Shown here in pieces: positions 51,497 to 62,097 of a DNA stretch of 64,000 nucleotides. The stretch covers positions 186,001-250,000 of the forward strand of contig NZ_JAHFZZ010000016.1 in NCBI RefSeq assembly GCF_018603905.1. The letters are read 5' to 3'. This stretch comes from Nonomuraea sp. NEAU-A123 (GTDB lineage: Bacteria > Actinomycetota > Actinomycetes > Streptosporangiales > Streptosporangiaceae). Position 1 is the first letter of the stretch. Every line of letters starts with the position of its first letter. A program made the translations under genes and the position numbers. The notes under the pieces are model-generated. The model worked only from the letters and a program-made list of their open reading frames with translations. It searched no databases and had not been told where the DNA came from.

Positions 51497-52351
51497 TCAG
51501 TCGCGGAAGGCGGCGGCGTGGTCGGTGACCCATTCCGCCCAGGTGCGCGCGGGACGGCCGAGGGCCTTGTCCACCTCGTCGGTGACGGGTGCGGGCTGGC
51601 CGGCGCCACGGGCATACCTGGCGAGCAGGGCCACCACGAACGCCTCGTTCATCCCCATCCCGACCATGCCCTGCCTGACGGCCTCCGGCGGCACCTCCTG
51701 GAACCGCAGCGGCCTGCCGAGCACCTCACCGATGGTGGCGACCAGTTCCTCGTGGGTCAGGGACTGCGGTCCGGTCAGCTCGAGCTTCCTGCCCACCAGG
51801 TCATCGGACAGCAGCGCGCGGACGCCGACCTCGGCCAGATCCCGCTCGTGGATGGGCGCTTCGGAGAAGTTCGCGTACGGCCCCCGGACGACGTCACCGG
51901 CGCGGATCTGACCGCCCCACGCCAGGAGAGTGTTGATCGCGAAGGCACTGGCCCGCAGGCTCACCCATTCCAAGCCACTGGCGACGGCGGCGGCCTCGAC
52001 CTCCTTGTTCCTGTCCCCGTTGAACCGGGACGGCTGGTGATCGAGGTCTTCGTCGACGTTGACCGCGGACAGCACCGCCACCCGGGTCACCCCGTGGTCC
52101 TTGGCGAGTGCCAGTAGTTCGGGGGCGGCGAGTCCCGCGGCGCGCGGGTTGAGGAAAAGACCGGTGACGCCTTCCAGGCAGGCGGCCAGCGTGCTGGGCC
52201 GTGCCGGGTCGGCCGCCACGACTTCGACCCCGTCGGGCAGGCCGGCCGCCTGCGGATCACGGGTGACCGCGCGGACCTTGGCGCCCTGGCTGACGAGCAG
52301 TTCAATGAGGGGGCGTCCGACGATGCCCGTGGCTCCGGTTACGAGGAACAT
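51497..52351 (-). CDS. NmrA-like NAD(P)-binding protein
   Basis: 284 aa from an ATG at 52351 (AAAGGC upstream; an ATG at 52366 is also possible). Cofactor motif MFLVTGATGIVGRPLIELLV, then RAVTRDPQAAGLPDGVEVVA, and later FSEAPIHERDLAEVGVRALL. No catalytic YxxxK, as usual in NmrA-type redox sensors and atypical SDRs. A reductase or redox-sensing role is likely. Confidence 0.87.
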   Translation of the reverse strand: MFLVTGATGIVGRPLIELLVSQGAKVRAVTRDPQAAGLPDGVEVVAADPARPSTLAACLEGVTGLFLNPRAAGLAAPELLALAKDHGVTRVAVLSAVNVDEDLDHQPSRFNGDRNKEVEAAAVASGLEWVSLRASAFAINTLLAWGGQIRAGDVVRGPYANFSEAPIHERDLAEVGVRALLSDDLVGRKLELTGPQSLTHEELVATIGEVLGRPLRFQEVPPEAVRQGMVGMGMNEAFVVALLARYARGAGQPAPVTDEVDKALGRPARTWAEWVTDHAAAFRD

Positions 52352-52446
52352 TGCACGGCCTTTCATTGGGAGCTATCTATGTGCGATCACCCCCATAGAG
52401 CCGGGTGGGCATGCCAGGTGTGACATCCGCCCCGCAATGACATTCC

Positions 52447-53946
52447 TCAGCCTGACCGGTTGAGCGGGCGGCCCCGCAGCTCGGCCTTCTGGAGCTTGCC
52501 CGAACCGGTCCGGGGCAGGCCGTCCACCAGGTCGAAGTAGCGCGGGATCTTGTACCTGGCCAGCCGCCCGGCGAGGAACTCCCGCAGCTCCTCGCCGGTG
52601 ACGGCCGCCCGGCAGACCACGAACGCCCGCCCGACCTCGCCCCAGGTGGCGTCCGGCACCCCCACGACGGCGGCCTCCGCCACGGCCGGGTGCTCGAAGA
52701 GCACGCCTTCGACCTCCGCCGGATAGACGTTCTCGCCGCCCGAGATGTACATGTCCTTGACCCGGTCCACGAGGTACAGGTGCCCCTCGCCGTCGAACGC
52801 GCCGATGTCGCCCGTACGGAGCCAGCGCCCCGCCACGAACGCCGCGGCGGTCGCCTCGGGATTCCGCCAGTAGCCGGGGGTCACGTTCGGCCCCTGGACC
52901 AGCACCTCGCCCGGCTCGCCGACGGCCGTGCCGGAGAGGTCGGGCCGGACCACGCGTACGTTGGTGAAGAACACGGGGACCCCGGCCGAGCCCACCTTGC
53001 GCACGCTCTGCCCGGCCTCCAGGAAGGTCGCGCCCGGCGCCGTCTCGGTGAGCCCGTAGCCCTGGCAGAACACCAGGCCCCGTTCCTGGTAGGTGCGGAT
53101 GAGCGCGGCCGGGATCGGCGCGCCGCCCGACATCAGGTTGCGCAGCGACGACAGGTCGGCCGTGGCCCACCTCGGCGACCGGGCGAACGCGGCGAACATC
53201 GTGGTGACGCCGAACATCCAGGTGATGCGGTGCTTCTCGATGAGGTCGTAGCAGCCGTCCACGTCCCAGGACGGCATGATCACCGAGCAGCCGCCCTTGG
53301 CGAACGTCGGCAGCAGCGTCTGGTTCAGCGCCGCGACGTGGAAGAGCGGCGCGCTGATCAGCGTCATCTCGTCGCTCGCCACGTCGACGCCGATCAGCAT
53401 GTTGAAGGTGTTCCACACCAGGTTGCCATGGCTGAGCAGGGCGCCTTTGGGCCGCCCGGTGGTGCCGGAGGTGTAGAGGATGAGCGCGGGGTCGGCCAGC
53501 CCGACCCGTACGTCGATCGGCCCGGAATCACCCTCGGCCAGCCAGCTCTCGTAGTCCGGCTCCAGCGGCACGAGCAGGGCGGAGGTGCCGGTGAGAGCCC
53601 GGACCACCTCGGCGCACTCGGGCGCGTAGATCAGGACGGCCGGGCCGCAGTCGTCCAGCATGTAGCCGATCTCGGGCGCGGTCAGCCGGAAGTTCAGCGG
53701 CACGAAGATCCCGCCGAGCAGGTGCGTGGCGAACATGGTCTCGGCGAGAGCGGTGTGGTTCGGGCCGAGGTAGGCGACCCGGTCTCCGGCTCCCACCCCG
53801 GCCGCACGCAGGCACGCGGCCAGCTTCGTCGTCCGCGTGTGCACCTCGGCGTAGGTGACCGCCCGGCCGTCGAAGACGAACGCCGCACGGTCCGGCGTCA
53901 TCTGGGCCCGGCGAGCCGGCCACCCTCCCACTCCCGCGTTCTCCAT
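52447..53946 (-). CDS. AMP-dependent acyl-CoA synthetase/ligase
   Basis: 499 aa from an ATG at 53946. AMP-binding P-loop LILYTSGTTGRPKGALLSHG, then VFCQGYGLTETAPGATFLEA, GRWLRTGDIGAFDGEGHLYL and the C-terminal catalytic Lys in GLPRTGSGKLQKAEL. Long- or medium-chain fatty-acid-type enzyme; activates a carboxylic acid with ATP and CoA. Divergent from a PaaX-family repressor that may sense the acyl-CoA product. Confidence 0.92.
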   Translation of the reverse strand: MENAGVGGWPARRAQMTPDRAAFVFDGRAVTYAEVHTRTTKLAACLRAAGVGAGDRVAYLGPNHTALAETMFATHLLGGIFVPLNFRLTAPEIGYMLDDCGPAVLIYAPECAEVVRALTGTSALLVPLEPDYESWLAEGDSGPIDVRVGLADPALILYTSGTTGRPKGALLSHGNLVWNTFNMLIGVDVASDEMTLISAPLFHVAALNQTLLPTFAKGGCSVIMPSWDVDGCYDLIEKHRITWMFGVTTMFAAFARSPRWATADLSSLRNLMSGGAPIPAALIRTYQERGLVFCQGYGLTETAPGATFLEAGQSVRKVGSAGVPVFFTNVRVVRPDLSGTAVGEPGEVLVQGPNVTPGYWRNPEATAAAFVAGRWLRTGDIGAFDGEGHLYLVDRVKDMYISGGENVYPAEVEGVLFEHPAVAEAAVVGVPDATWGEVGRAFVVCRAAVTGEELREFLAGRLARYKIPRYFDLVDGLPRTGSGKLQKAELRGRPLNRSG

Positions 53947-54064
53947 GGGCGTACGGCCTCTCGCATCGGTCAGTCCGATACCTACCCCATTCACATGAGG
54001 CAGTTTCTCAACCTGAGTCAGAGTTTTGCCGACCGTGACGGATCCGTCTACCCTCTGTGCTGTG

Positions 54065-54901
54065 ATGCTCGGCGATGGAGACGCTCTGACGGCCCGTCCG
54101 CAGTCCCTGATGTTCAGCTTTCTCGGCGTCTACGTGCTGGGGCGCGGCACCGCCGTCTATTCGGGCAGCGTCATCGACGTCTTCGCCCGGCTCGGCGTCA
54201 CCGAGGAGGCGGTGCGCTCCACGCTCACCCGCATGGTCAAGCGGGGTCTGCTGGCCCGGCACCGTCAGGGGCGCAGGATGTACTTCGGGCTCACCGAGCA
54301 CGCGGTGGAGGTGCTCGACGACGGGCGCCGCCGGGTCTGGGAGACCGGCGCGGTCAACCGCGACTGGGACGGCGCCTGGACCCTGGTGGGCTTCTCGATC
54401 CCCGACGGCCTGCGCAGCACCCGGCACGACCTCCGCTCGCAGCTCGTCTGGGCCGGGTTCGGCCTGCTGCAGAGCGGGCTGTGGATCGCGCCGGGCGTCA
54501 AGGACGTCGCGGGCATCCTCGCCCCGCTCGAACTCGGCGATCACGTCACCGTGATGACGGCCCGGGCGTTCAAGCCGACCGAGTCGGCCGACCTGGTGCG
54601 GAAGGCGTTCAGCACCGAGCGGATCGCCGCGCGCTACCGGGCGTTCCTCGACCGCTGGGACACCCCGAACCCGCTCCCCTCGGCGGCCGACGACCTGGCC
54701 CGGCAGCTTCTCCTGCACACCGACTGGCTGCAGCTGGTCCGCCAGGACCCGCACCTGCCGGCCGAACACCTGCCGGCGGACTGGCCGGCGATCCGGGCCG
54801 AGCAGGTGTTCCGCACCCTGGCCCGCGACTACGCGCCGAGCGCCAGGGTGCTGGCCGACACCGTCCTGGACGAACTGACCGTCACTTCACCGGCCGGCTG
54901 A
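54065..54901 (+). CDS. PaaX-family transcriptional regulator
   Basis: 278 aa from an ATG at 54065; GTG at 54062 and a TTG at 54026 are alternatives, and TACCCT about 17 bases upstream may be a -10 giving a leaderless start. N-terminal winged helix: RPQSLMFSFLGVYVLGRGTA, VIDVFARLGVTEEAVRSTLT, RMVKRGLLARHRQGR. Middle and C-terminal PaaX domains include WDGAWTLVGFSIPDGLRSTR and LPADWPAIRAEQVFRTLA. Members respond to phenylacetyl-CoA or other acyl-CoAs. Likely controls the divergent acyl-CoA synthetase. Confidence 0.88.
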   Translation: MLGDGDALTARPQSLMFSFLGVYVLGRGTAVYSGSVIDVFARLGVTEEAVRSTLTRMVKRGLLARHRQGRRMYFGLTEHAVEVLDDGRRRVWETGAVNRDWDGAWTLVGFSIPDGLRSTRHDLRSQLVWAGFGLLQSGLWIAPGVKDVAGILAPLELGDHVTVMTARAFKPTESADLVRKAFSTERIAARYRAFLDRWDTPNPLPSAADDLARQLLLHTDWLQLVRQDPHLPAEHLPADWPAIRAEQVFRTLARDYAPSARVLADTVLDELTVTSPAG

Positions 54902-54956
54902 CCGCGCGGCCCGCCTCGCCGTCGGCCGAGCCGATCAGCGAGCGCCGCCCGCCCGA

Positions 54957-56216
54957 TCAGCGGGCGCTGGTGGCCGCGCGGCGCTTGGTCCACACGTCGA
55001 AGGCCACAGCGGCGAGCAGGACGGCGCCCTTGACGAACATGACCCGCTCGCTCGGCGCGCCGATCAGCGACATGCCGTTGTTGATGACGCCCATGATCAG
55101 ACCGCCGGTGACCGCCCCGACCACCTTGCCGACGCCGCCCTGTACGGCCGCACCGCCGATGAACGCAGCGGCGATCGCGTCCAGCTCGAAGGAGTTGCCC
55201 GCCGTGGGCCCGGCCTGGTTGAGCCGCCCGGCGAAGATGACCCCGGCGAGCGCGGACAGGACGCCCATGTTCACGAAGATCCAGAAGACGACCGACTTGA
55301 CCTTGATGCCGGACAGCAGCGCCGCCTGCAGGTTGCCGCCGATGGCGTAGATCCGCCGGCCGAACACGGCCCGGTTGGTCACCAGTGAGTAGGCCAGCAC
55401 CAGCAGCGCGAGCAGGACCAGCACCCAGGGCAGGTTCTTGAACCTGGCCAACTGCACCACCACCGCGAGGATGACCGCGGCGGCCGCGGCGATGCGCAGC
55501 AGGAAGATCGGCAGCGGGTCGACGCTCTGGCGGTAGCCCAGCCGCGCCATCCGGCTCCGCCACTGGGTGGCGGCCATACCGGCCACCGCCACCAGGCCGA
55601 GCAGCAGGCTGAACAGATCGGCGCCGCCCAGCGGGCCGAGCCCGATGTTGCCGAGATAGCTGTCGGTGAAGCCGTTGGACAGCGTACGGACGGCGTCAGG
55701 GAACGGGCCGATGCCCTGGTTGCCCAGCACGGTCAGCGTGAGCGCGCGGAACAGCAGCATGCCGGCCAGCGTCACGATGAACGCCGGGATGCCGTAGTAG
55801 GCGATCCAGAACCCCTGCCACGCGCCGATGAGCGCGCCCGCGATCAGCGTGATGACCAGCGCCAGCGGCCACGGCACGCCGTAGTTCACCATGAGCACGG
55901 CGGCGATGGCCCCGGTGACGGCCACGACCGACCCCACGGACAGGTCGATGTGCCCGGCGATGATGATCAGGATCATCCCGATGGCCAGGATCAGGATGTA
56001 GGAGTTCTGGACGATGATGTTGGAGATGTTCTGCGGCTGGAGCAGCGCCCCCTTGGTGAGGAACGCGAACAGCACGACGATCAGCGCGAACGCGACATAG
56101 ATGCCGCTCTGCCGTACGTTGAACGACAGCCACGACGACCTGCCCTGTCCCCGTGGCGGGGGCGGTTCCTGGCCGGCGGGCGCCAGCCCGGCGTCGGTGG
56201 ATGAGGTGCTGCTCAT
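54957..56216 (-). CDS. mmsB: Multiple-monosaccharide ABC transporter permease
   Basis: 419 aa. About ten membrane segments of the RbsC/XylH type: [38 protein letters not shown] and [35 protein letters not shown]. The length and central insert match the XylH/GguB group. It overlaps the ATPase gene by four bases and completes a three-gene importer with chvE and mmsA. Confidence 0.92.
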   Translation of the reverse strand: MSSTSSTDAGLAPAGQEPPPPRGQGRSSWLSFNVRQSGIYVAFALIVVLFAFLTKGALLQPQNISNIIVQNSYILILAIGMILIIIAGHIDLSVGSVVAVTGAIAAVLMVNYGVPWPLALVITLIAGALIGAWQGFWIAYYGIPAFIVTLAGMLLFRALTLTVLGNQGIGPFPDAVRTLSNGFTDSYLGNIGLGPLGGADLFSLLLGLVAVAGMAATQWRSRMARLGYRQSVDPLPIFLLRIAAAAAVILAVVVQLARFKNLPWVLVLLALLVLAYSLVTNRAVFGRRIYAIGGNLQAALLSGIKVKSVVFWIFVNMGVLSALAGVIFAGRLNQAGPTAGNSFELDAIAAAFIGGAAVQGGVGKVVGAVTGGLIMGVINNGMSLIGAPSERVMFVKGAVLLAAVAFDVWTKRRAATSAR

Positions 56217-57751
56217 CGGATCTCGTCCAGTCCTTTCGTCATGTACTGCATGAGGCCCTCCTGCGTGGCCTCCTCGCGCGGGACCTCGCCGGTGATCCGG
56301 CCGGCCGACAACGCGTAGATCCGGTCGCACAGGCCCAGGAGTTCCGGCAGCTCCGAAGAGATGACCAGGATGGCCTTGCCCTCGTCGGCGAGCCGGTTGA
56401 TGATCGAGTAGATCTCGTACTTGGCCCCGACGTCGATGCCCCGGGTCGGCTCGTCAAGGATGAGGACGTCGGGGTCCGTGAAGATCCACTTCGACAGGAC
56501 GACCTTCTGCTGGTTGCCACCGCTGAGCTTGCCGGTGACGCTCAGCACGCTGGGCGCCTTGATGTTCATGCTCTCGCGGAACTCGTCGGCGACCCGGTAT
56601 TCCTCGTTGTCGTTGACCCAGCCGCGGCGGGCCAGCTTCGGCAGCGCGGCGGCGGAGACGTTCCGCTTGATGTCCTCGATCAGGTTGAGGCCGTACTTCT
56701 TGCGGTCCTCGGTGGCGTACGCGATGCCGTGGCGGATCGCGTCCTGCACCGACCGGATCTCTATCTGCCGGCCCTCTTTGTAGATGCGACCGGAGATGTC
56801 GGTGCCGTAGACGCGGCCGAAGACGCTCATGGCCAGCTCGGTACGCCCGGCCCCCATGAGCCCCGCGAGGCCGACGATCTCGCCCTTGCGCAGGGTGAGG
56901 TTGGCGTTGGAGACCACGACCCGGCCGCGATGGGCCGGGCTGTGCACCGTCCAGTCCTCGATGCGCAGCACCTCCTCGCCGATGTTCGGCTCGTGCGGCG
57001 GGAAGCGGTTCTCCAGGTCGCGGCCGACCATGCCGGAGATGATGCGGCCCTCCGTGACGTGGTCGTCGACCATGTCGAGCCGCTCGATCGTCCGGCCGTC
57101 GCGCAGGATGGTGATCGAGTCGGCGATGTCGATGACCTCGTTGAGCTTGTGCGAGATGATCACACAGGTGATGCCCTCGTCACGCAGGCCGCGCAGCAGG
57201 TCGAGCAGGTGCGCCGAGTCCTCGTCGTTGAGCGCGGCCGTCGGCTCGTCGAGGATGAGCAGGCGCACCCGCTTGGACAGCGCCTTGGCGATCTCCACGA
57301 GCTGCTGCTTGCCCACCCCGATGTCGGAGATGAGCGTCACCGGGTTCTCCCGCAGCCCGACCCGGTTCAGCAGCTCGGCCGCCTCGTGGTTGGTCCGGTT
57401 CCAGTCGATCAGGCCACGGGTGGCCTGCTCGTTGCCGAGGAAGATGTTCTCGGCGATCGACAGTTGCTGGCACAGGGCCAGCTCCTGGTGGATGATGACG
57501 ATCCCGCGGTGCTCGCTGTCACGGATGTCGGCGAACCGGCACGGCTCTCCCTCGAACAAGATCTCGCCCTCGTAGGAGCCGTGCGCGTAGACGCCCGACA
57601 GCACCTTCATGAGCGTGGACTTGCCGGCACCGTTCTCGCCGCAGATCGCGTGGATCTCGCCCTGTCGTACGGACAGGTTGACGTCTTGCAGCGCCTTGAC
57701 TCCGGGGAAGGTCTTGGTGATCCCGCGCATCCGCAGGATGTCATCAGTCAT
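56213..57751 (-). CDS. mmsA: Multiple-monosaccharide ABC transporter ATPase (double cassette)
   Basis: 512 aa with two ABC cassettes. First: [21 protein letters not shown]-loop, signature [19 protein letters not shown] and Walker [15 protein letters not shown]. Second, degenerate Walker [21 protein letters not shown], signature [14 protein letters not shown], Walker [14 protein letters not shown]. This RbsA/XylG/GguA plan is standard. Placed between permease and binding protein. Confidence 0.93.
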   Translation of the reverse strand: MTDDILRMRGITKTFPGVKALQDVNLSVRQGEIHAICGENGAGKSTLMKVLSGVYAHGSYEGEILFEGEPCRFADIRDSEHRGIVIIHQELALCQQLSIAENIFLGNEQATRGLIDWNRTNHEAAELLNRVGLRENPVTLISDIGVGKQQLVEIAKALSKRVRLLILDEPTAALNDEDSAHLLDLLRGLRDEGITCVIISHKLNEVIDIADSITILRDGRTIERLDMVDDHVTEGRIISGMVGRDLENRFPPHEPNIGEEVLRIEDWTVHSPAHRGRVVVSNANLTLRKGEIVGLAGLMGAGRTELAMSVFGRVYGTDISGRIYKEGRQIEIRSVQDAIRHGIAYATEDRKKYGLNLIEDIKRNVSAAALPKLARRGWVNDNEEYRVADEFRESMNIKAPSVLSVTGKLSGGNQQKVVLSKWIFTDPDVLILDEPTRGIDVGAKYEIYSIINRLADEGKAILVISSELPELLGLCDRIYALSAGRITGEVPREEATQEGLMQYMTKGLDEIR

Positions 57752-57755
57752 GACG

Positions 57756-58892
57756 TCAGCCCAGCTGGGACTTGGAGTAGTAGCCGGTGGTGACGAGTTC
57801 CTTCTCGTAGTTCGTCTTGTCGACGATCAGCGGCTGGAGCAGGTACGACGGCACGACCTTGTTGCCGTTGTCGTAGTCCTTGGTGTTGTTGACCTCGGGC
57901 TTGCCACCCTTGAGGACGGTGTCGGCGATCTTGACCGTCACCTCGGCGAGCTGCCGGGTGTCCTTGTAGATGGTGGAGTACTGCTCACCCGCGATGATCG
58001 ACTTCACCGACGCCAGCTCGGCGTCCTGGCCGGTCACGATCGGGTACGGCTGGCCGGAGGTCCCGTAGCCGTTGCTCTTGAGCGCCGACAGGATGCCGAT
58101 CGACAGGCCGTCGTAGGGCGACAGGACGCCGTCGACCTTGGTGCCGCCGCTGTAGGTCTTGGTCAGCAGGTCTTCCATGCGCTTCTGCGCGGTGGCCGGG
58201 TCCCAGCGCAGGATGGCGACCGTCTTGAAGTCCGTCTGGCCGCTCTTGACGGCGAGCGTGCCCTTGTCGATGAACGGCTTGAGCACCGACATCGCGCCGT
58301 TGAAGAAGAACGTCGCGTTGTTGTCGTCGGGCGAACCGGCGAACAGCTCGACGTTGAACGGGCCCTTGGCACTGCCCGCGGAGCCGTCGGCGTTCAGCAG
58401 CTTCAGCCCGACCAGCAGCGACGTGGCCTGCTGCACGCCGACCTTGAAGTTGTCGAACGTGGCGTAGTAGTCGACGTTCGGGCTGTTGCGGATCAGCCGG
58501 TCGTAGGCGACGACCGGGATCTTCTTGTCAGCGGCCTCTTGGAGCTGCGTGGTGATGGCCGTGCCGTCGATCGAGGCGATGATCAGGAGCTTGGCGCCCT
58601 TGGTGATCTGGTTCTCGATCTGGTTGACCTGGGTCGGGATGTCGTTCTCCGCGTACTGCAGGTCCACCTTGTACCCGAGCTTCTCCAGCCCGGCCTTGAC
58701 GTTGTCGCCGTCGTGGATCCAGCGCTCCGATGACTTGGTCGGCATGGTGACGCCCACCAGCGCGCCGGCGTTGCCTGCGGAGGCGCTGGAGGCGGCCTGC
58801 TGGTCAACCGTCTTCTCGGTCGAGCCACATGCGGTCGCGACCGTGGCTAGCGCCAGGACGGAGACCACGGCCGCGAATCGTGGAAATCTCAT
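57756..58892 (-). CDS. chvE: Multiple-monosaccharide-binding lipoprotein (ChvE-like)
   Basis: 378 aa from an ATG at 58892 with an excellent AAGGAG. Lipoprotein signal [20 protein letters not shown] followed by Cys22. Binding-protein motifs: [60 protein letters not shown] and [20 protein letters not shown]. First gene of the importer; binds glucose, galactose, xylose or arabinose in relatives. A LacI-type operator lies 61 bases upstream. Confidence 0.93.
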   Translation of the reverse strand: MRFPRFAAVVSVLALATVATACGSTEKTVDQQAASSASAGNAGALVGVTMPTKSSERWIHDGDNVKAGLEKLGYKVDLQYAENDIPTQVNQIENQITKGAKLLIIASIDGTAITTQLQEAADKKIPVVAYDRLIRNSPNVDYYATFDNFKVGVQQATSLLVGLKLLNADGSAGSAKGPFNVELFAGSPDDNNATFFFNGAMSVLKPFIDKGTLAVKSGQTDFKTVAILRWDPATAQKRMEDLLTKTYSGGTKVDGVLSPYDGLSIGILSALKSNGYGTSGQPYPIVTGQDAELASVKSIIAGEQYSTIYKDTRQLAEVTVKIADTVLKGGKPEVNNTKDYDNGNKVVPSYLLQPLIVDKTNYEKELVTTGYYSKSQLG

Positions 58893-58952
58893 ATTTCTCC
58901 TTGCGGAAATGGGGGGCTGCCCGCGCGTGCGGGAGACAGCCGATCCCGCGAG

Positions 58953-58966
58953 TGTTATCGCTAACA
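58953..58966. promoter_or_regulatory. LacI-type operator upstream of chvE
   Basis: TGTTATCGCTAACA, arms TGTTA/TAACA around tcgc, a typical actinobacterial LacI/ROK-repressor site. No LacI gene lies in the window, so the regulator is elsewhere. Confidence 0.65.
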
Positions 58967-59011
58967 TTTCCGGTGTCAAGCGGAGGGGATAACGTAGACG
59001 TAACACAAGCT

Positions 59012-59980
59012 TCACAGTTGAAGTGGCCCGGGACCTGCGGCGCGGGCTAGACGTGAGGCTACCTCGCGCAGATGGCTGGTCAGCTCGGCGGGCTTGTGCA
59101 CGTCGAAGTCACAAGCCAGCAACGTCAGCCGGAAGGCCAGCCACTCCAGGGTGTCGGCGTGGCAGCGCAGCCGGCAAGTTCCTTCGTCGATCGGCGTGAG
59201 CTCCCCCACCCCGGCGCCCAGCCGCGGGGCCACCTCCGCCACCGGGGCGTGCAGGGTGACCACCGCCTCGTAGGTGGGGAGCAGCGAGTAGAGCCGGTCG
59301 GCGACGTATGCCGCCGCGTCCTTGGCGGGCAGATCGCGTGGCGTGACGCGGGCGCCTGTCGCCGTCAGGCGGGAGACGCGGTCGATGCGGAAGATGCGCC
59401 AGTCGTCTCGGTCGTTGTCGTAGCCCAGGAGATACCAGCGGCGACCGGCGGGAACGAGCCGGTGCGGGTCGACGAGCCGCGGGCCGTCGGCCCCGTCGGC
59501 GGACCGGTAGCCGAACCGCACCCGCTCGCGGTTGGCGATCGCCGCGGCCAGCGTGGTCAGGTGCTCCGGGTCGAGGTCGGGGCCGTCGGCGGACGGCATG
59601 GGCACGGTCGCGGAGTTGAGCGAGCTCACCCGGTATCTCAGCCGGGCGGGCAGCACCTGCTCCAGCTTGGCCAGCGCGCGCACCGACGCCTCCGCGATGC
59701 CGCGCACCGGGTTTCTGGCGGCCGTGGTCAGTCCGACCGCGATGGCCACGGTCTCCTCGTCGTCCAGCAGCAGCGGCGGCATGGCCGTACCCGCGACCAG
59801 CCGATATCCGCCGTCGGCGCCCATCGTGGCGGCCACCGGGTAGCCGAGGTCACGGAGCCGGTCGATGTCGCGGCGGATCGTGCGGCGGCTGACGCCGAGC
59901 CGCTCGGCCAGCTCACCGCCCGGCCATTCGCGCGGGATCTGCAGCAGCGACAGCAGGTCGAGCAGCCGTGCGGACGTCAT
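59012..59980 (-). CDS. WYL-domain transcriptional regulator (YafY type)
   Basis: 322 aa from an ATG at 59980. N-terminal DeoR-type [43 protein letters not shown]. Then the WYL domain at about 140-215: [40 protein letters not shown], and the C-terminal WCX part. WYL domains bind nucleic acids or other ligands. Divergent from the VOC gene at 60067, which it may regulate. Confidence 0.9.
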   Translation of the reverse strand: MTSARLLDLLSLLQIPREWPGGELAERLGVSRRTIRRDIDRLRDLGYPVAATMGADGGYRLVAGTAMPPLLLDDEETVAIAVGLTTAARNPVRGIAEASVRALAKLEQVLPARLRYRVSSLNSATVPMPSADGPDLDPEHLTTLAAAIANRERVRFGYRSADGADGPRLVDPHRLVPAGRRWYLLGYDNDRDDWRIFRIDRVSRLTATGARVTPRDLPAKDAAAYVADRLYSLLPTYEAVVTLHAPVAEVAPRLGAGVGELTPIDEGTCRLRCHADTLEWLAFRLTLLACDFDVHKPAELTSHLREVASRLARAAGPGPLQL

Positions 59981-60066
59981 GGATCCAGCATGCCCTCCCA
60001 TGTGGGACAGGAACCGACCTACATGGCCTCTAGCGTGCGGAGCAACCGATCACAAGGAGGAGCATC

Positions 60067-60540
60067 ATGGCTGTCCCCGAGGGCTACACCACCGTGACGC
60101 CGTTCGTCATCTGCCGCGACACGGCCCGGCTCATCGAGTACGTCAAGGAGGCGTTCGGCGCCGAGGAGCTCGGCCGGGTGACGACCGACGAGGAGGGGCA
60201 CATCGGTCACGCGGAGGTCCGGATCGGCGACGCGGTGGTGATGATGCTCGACGCGCCGCCGGACTGGCCGCCGACGCCCGCGTTCTTGCGCCTGTACGTG
60301 GACGACGCCGACGCCGTGCACCGGCGGGCCGTCGCGGCGGGCGGCACCTCGGTGACCGAGATCACCCACGTGCCCTGGGGCGACAGAGCGGGACGCGTGC
60401 GCGACCCGCTCGGCAACCTGTGGTGGATCCACACCCGCGTCGAAGAGGTCAGCCCCGAGGAGCTGGAGGCGCGCTTCGGTGACCCGGTGTTCGTCAAGGC
60501 GATGGAGTACATGCAGAGCGCCGACTTCTTCCCGCGCTGA
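60067..60540 (+). CDS. VOC-family protein (PhnB-like)
   Basis: 157 aa; ATG after AAGGAGG. TTVTPFVICRDTARLIEYVK, then EVRIGDAVVMMLDAPPDW, and GGTSVTEITHVPWGDRAGRV with RDPLGNLWWIHTRVE. Complete PhnB/YdhR-type VOC domain with a short C-terminal extension. Small-molecule binding or isomerase role. Unit with the CPBP gene 35 bases downstream is possible. Confidence 0.88.
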   Translation: MAVPEGYTTVTPFVICRDTARLIEYVKEAFGAEELGRVTTDEEGHIGHAEVRIGDAVVMMLDAPPDWPPTPAFLRLYVDDADAVHRRAVAAGGTSVTEITHVPWGDRAGRVRDPLGNLWWIHTRVEEVSPEELEARFGDPVFVKAMEYMQSADFFPR

Positions 60541-60575
60541 GGCTCCTTTTACCGGCTACGGGCTACTCTGCGGCC

Positions 60576-61358
60576 ATGACCACGCAGTCCCCCGCCGTGC
60601 CGCCCCTGACCCTCGGACCGAGGCTGATCCGGGCCGAGATCCTCGTGGTGTTCTCCGTCTCGCTGGGGGCCAGCGCCCTCGTGGCGCTCGTCCGGCTGAT
60701 CGGCGCGCTCACGGCGCCCCGGGAACTGAAGGGGCAGCAGGCCGTACTCGTCGGATCACTGGCTCCCGGACGGCCCTGGCTGGACCTGACGTTGCAGCTC
60801 GTCGGCATCGCGATCAACGTGGCCCCGGTCGGGCTCGTCGCCTACCTGCTGGTCCGTTCCGGCGAGTCGATGCGGTCCATCGGCGTCGATCTCCGTGAGC
60901 CACGGCGCGACCTGGTGCGCGGCGCCCTGCTCGCGGCCGCGATCGGCGGGACGGGGCTGGCCTTCTACCTGGCCGTGTACGCCGCCGGGATCAACCTCAA
61001 CGTCGTGGCCGGCGGGCTGCCCGAGGTGTGGTGGCGGATCCCGGTCCTGCTGCTGGCCGCCGCGCAGAACGGCGTGCTCGAAGAGGTGCTCGTCAGCGGC
61101 TACCTGCTGCGCCGGCTGGAGCAGGCGGGATGGGCGCCCTGGCGCTCGGTGGTGGTGGCGGCGCTGCTGCGCGGCTCGTACCACCTCTACCAGGGGTTCG
61201 GCGGCTTCGTCGGCAACGTGGTGATGGGGCTGGTGTTCGGCCGCCTGTACCAGCGCTGGGGCCGGGCCATGCCGCTCGTCATCGCGCACACGCTCATCGA
61301 CGCCGTCGCCTTCGCCGGTTACGCCGCCCTGCACGGCCGGGTGAGCTGGCTTCCCTGA
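60576..61358 (+). CDS. CPBP-family intramembrane metalloprotease
   Basis: 260 aa, six to eight membrane segments. Catalytic motifs: AQNGVLEEVLVSGYLLRRL (EExxxxxxLxxR), LLRGSYHLYQGFGGFVGN (the His metal ligand) and PLVIAHTLIDAVAFAGY (second His). Resembles Rce1/CAAX-protease-type proteins found near bacteriocin or immunity loci. Here it stands beside a CAP protein and no peptide precursor is visible. Confidence 0.87.
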   Translation: MTTQSPAVPPLTLGPRLIRAEILVVFSVSLGASALVALVRLIGALTAPRELKGQQAVLVGSLAPGRPWLDLTLQLVGIAINVAPVGLVAYLLVRSGESMRSIGVDLREPRRDLVRGALLAAAIGGTGLAFYLAVYAAGINLNVVAGGLPEVWWRIPVLLLAAAQNGVLEEVLVSGYLLRRLEQAGWAPWRSVVVAALLRGSYHLYQGFGGFVGNVVMGLVFGRLYQRWGRAMPLVIAHTLIDAVAFAGYAALHGRVSWLP

Positions 61359-61440
61359 GTACGGCTTACTCATGCGGTCCGCGCCCACGGATCGCACAGT
61401 CGGGATGACGAGAAGTCCCGATATGAGGAGAGAAACGACC

Positions 61441-62097
61441 ATGGGCATGCAGAGGCTCGCCGCCGCGGCGGCCGCGTCGTCACTACTGTCGCTGGGCCTG
61501 CTGATCACGGCCACGGCACCCGCCTCGGCGGGATCGGCGGCGGCCGCGTGCGGCGGCGCGGACGACACAGTCAGGACGCCCCAGTGGTACCGGCAGCAGT
61601 ATCCGGACTGGACCGACAGCCGGATCAAGGCCGCGGTCACGCTCAACGAGGGGTTCGCCTCCGCCAGCATCCGCTGCCTGGTGAACGCCGAGCGGACGAA
61701 GGCCGGGCTCGCCCCGGTGGAGGACACCCTGCGTCTGTACAACGCGGCCGACGCTCACGTGAAGGCGGCCATCCAGCAGAAGTGGTGGGTGGACGGCGCC
61801 AACTGGCACGTCAACCCGAGCACCGGGTCCACCGTGGCCAGCAGGATACGCGCGGCGGGCTACTGCCCCTCGGGCACGTGGCAGGCGCTGGAGAACGTCT
61901 ACGCCGGCTGGGGCACCGCGTACGCGACGCCCCGGGCGGCGGTGCGCTGGTGGATGAGCAGCGCCTCCCACCGGCAGAACATCCTCAACCCGCAGATGAA
62001 GCAGACCGGCATCTCGGTACGCAACGGGAGCGCGCGCCCGGGTGTCACCTCCACCATCACCCTGGTGACGACGGAGGTGTTCGGCTTCTGCCGATGA
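61441..62097 (+). CDS. Secreted CAP/SCP-domain protein
   Basis: 218 aa from an ATG with GAGGAGAGAAACG upstream. Signal peptide to about residue 30 (LGLLITATAPASAGSAAA). CAP domain: CLVNAERTKAGLAPVEDTLR, DAHVKAAIQQKWWVDGANWH, WQALENVYAGWGTAYATPRA, WWMSSASHRQNILNPQMKQT. Catalytic-site-like His and Glu are present. Extracellular; sterol- or lipid-binding or protease-like roles are known for CAP proteins. Confidence 0.9.
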   Translation: MGMQRLAAAAAASSLLSLGLLITATAPASAGSAAAACGGADDTVRTPQWYRQQYPDWTDSRIKAAVTLNEGFASASIRCLVNAERTKAGLAPVEDTLRLYNAADAHVKAAIQQKWWVDGANWHVNPSTGSTVASRIRAAGYCPSGTWQALENVYAGWGTAYATPRAAVRWWMSSASHRQNILNPQMKQTGISVRNGSARPGVTSTITLVTTEVFGFCR

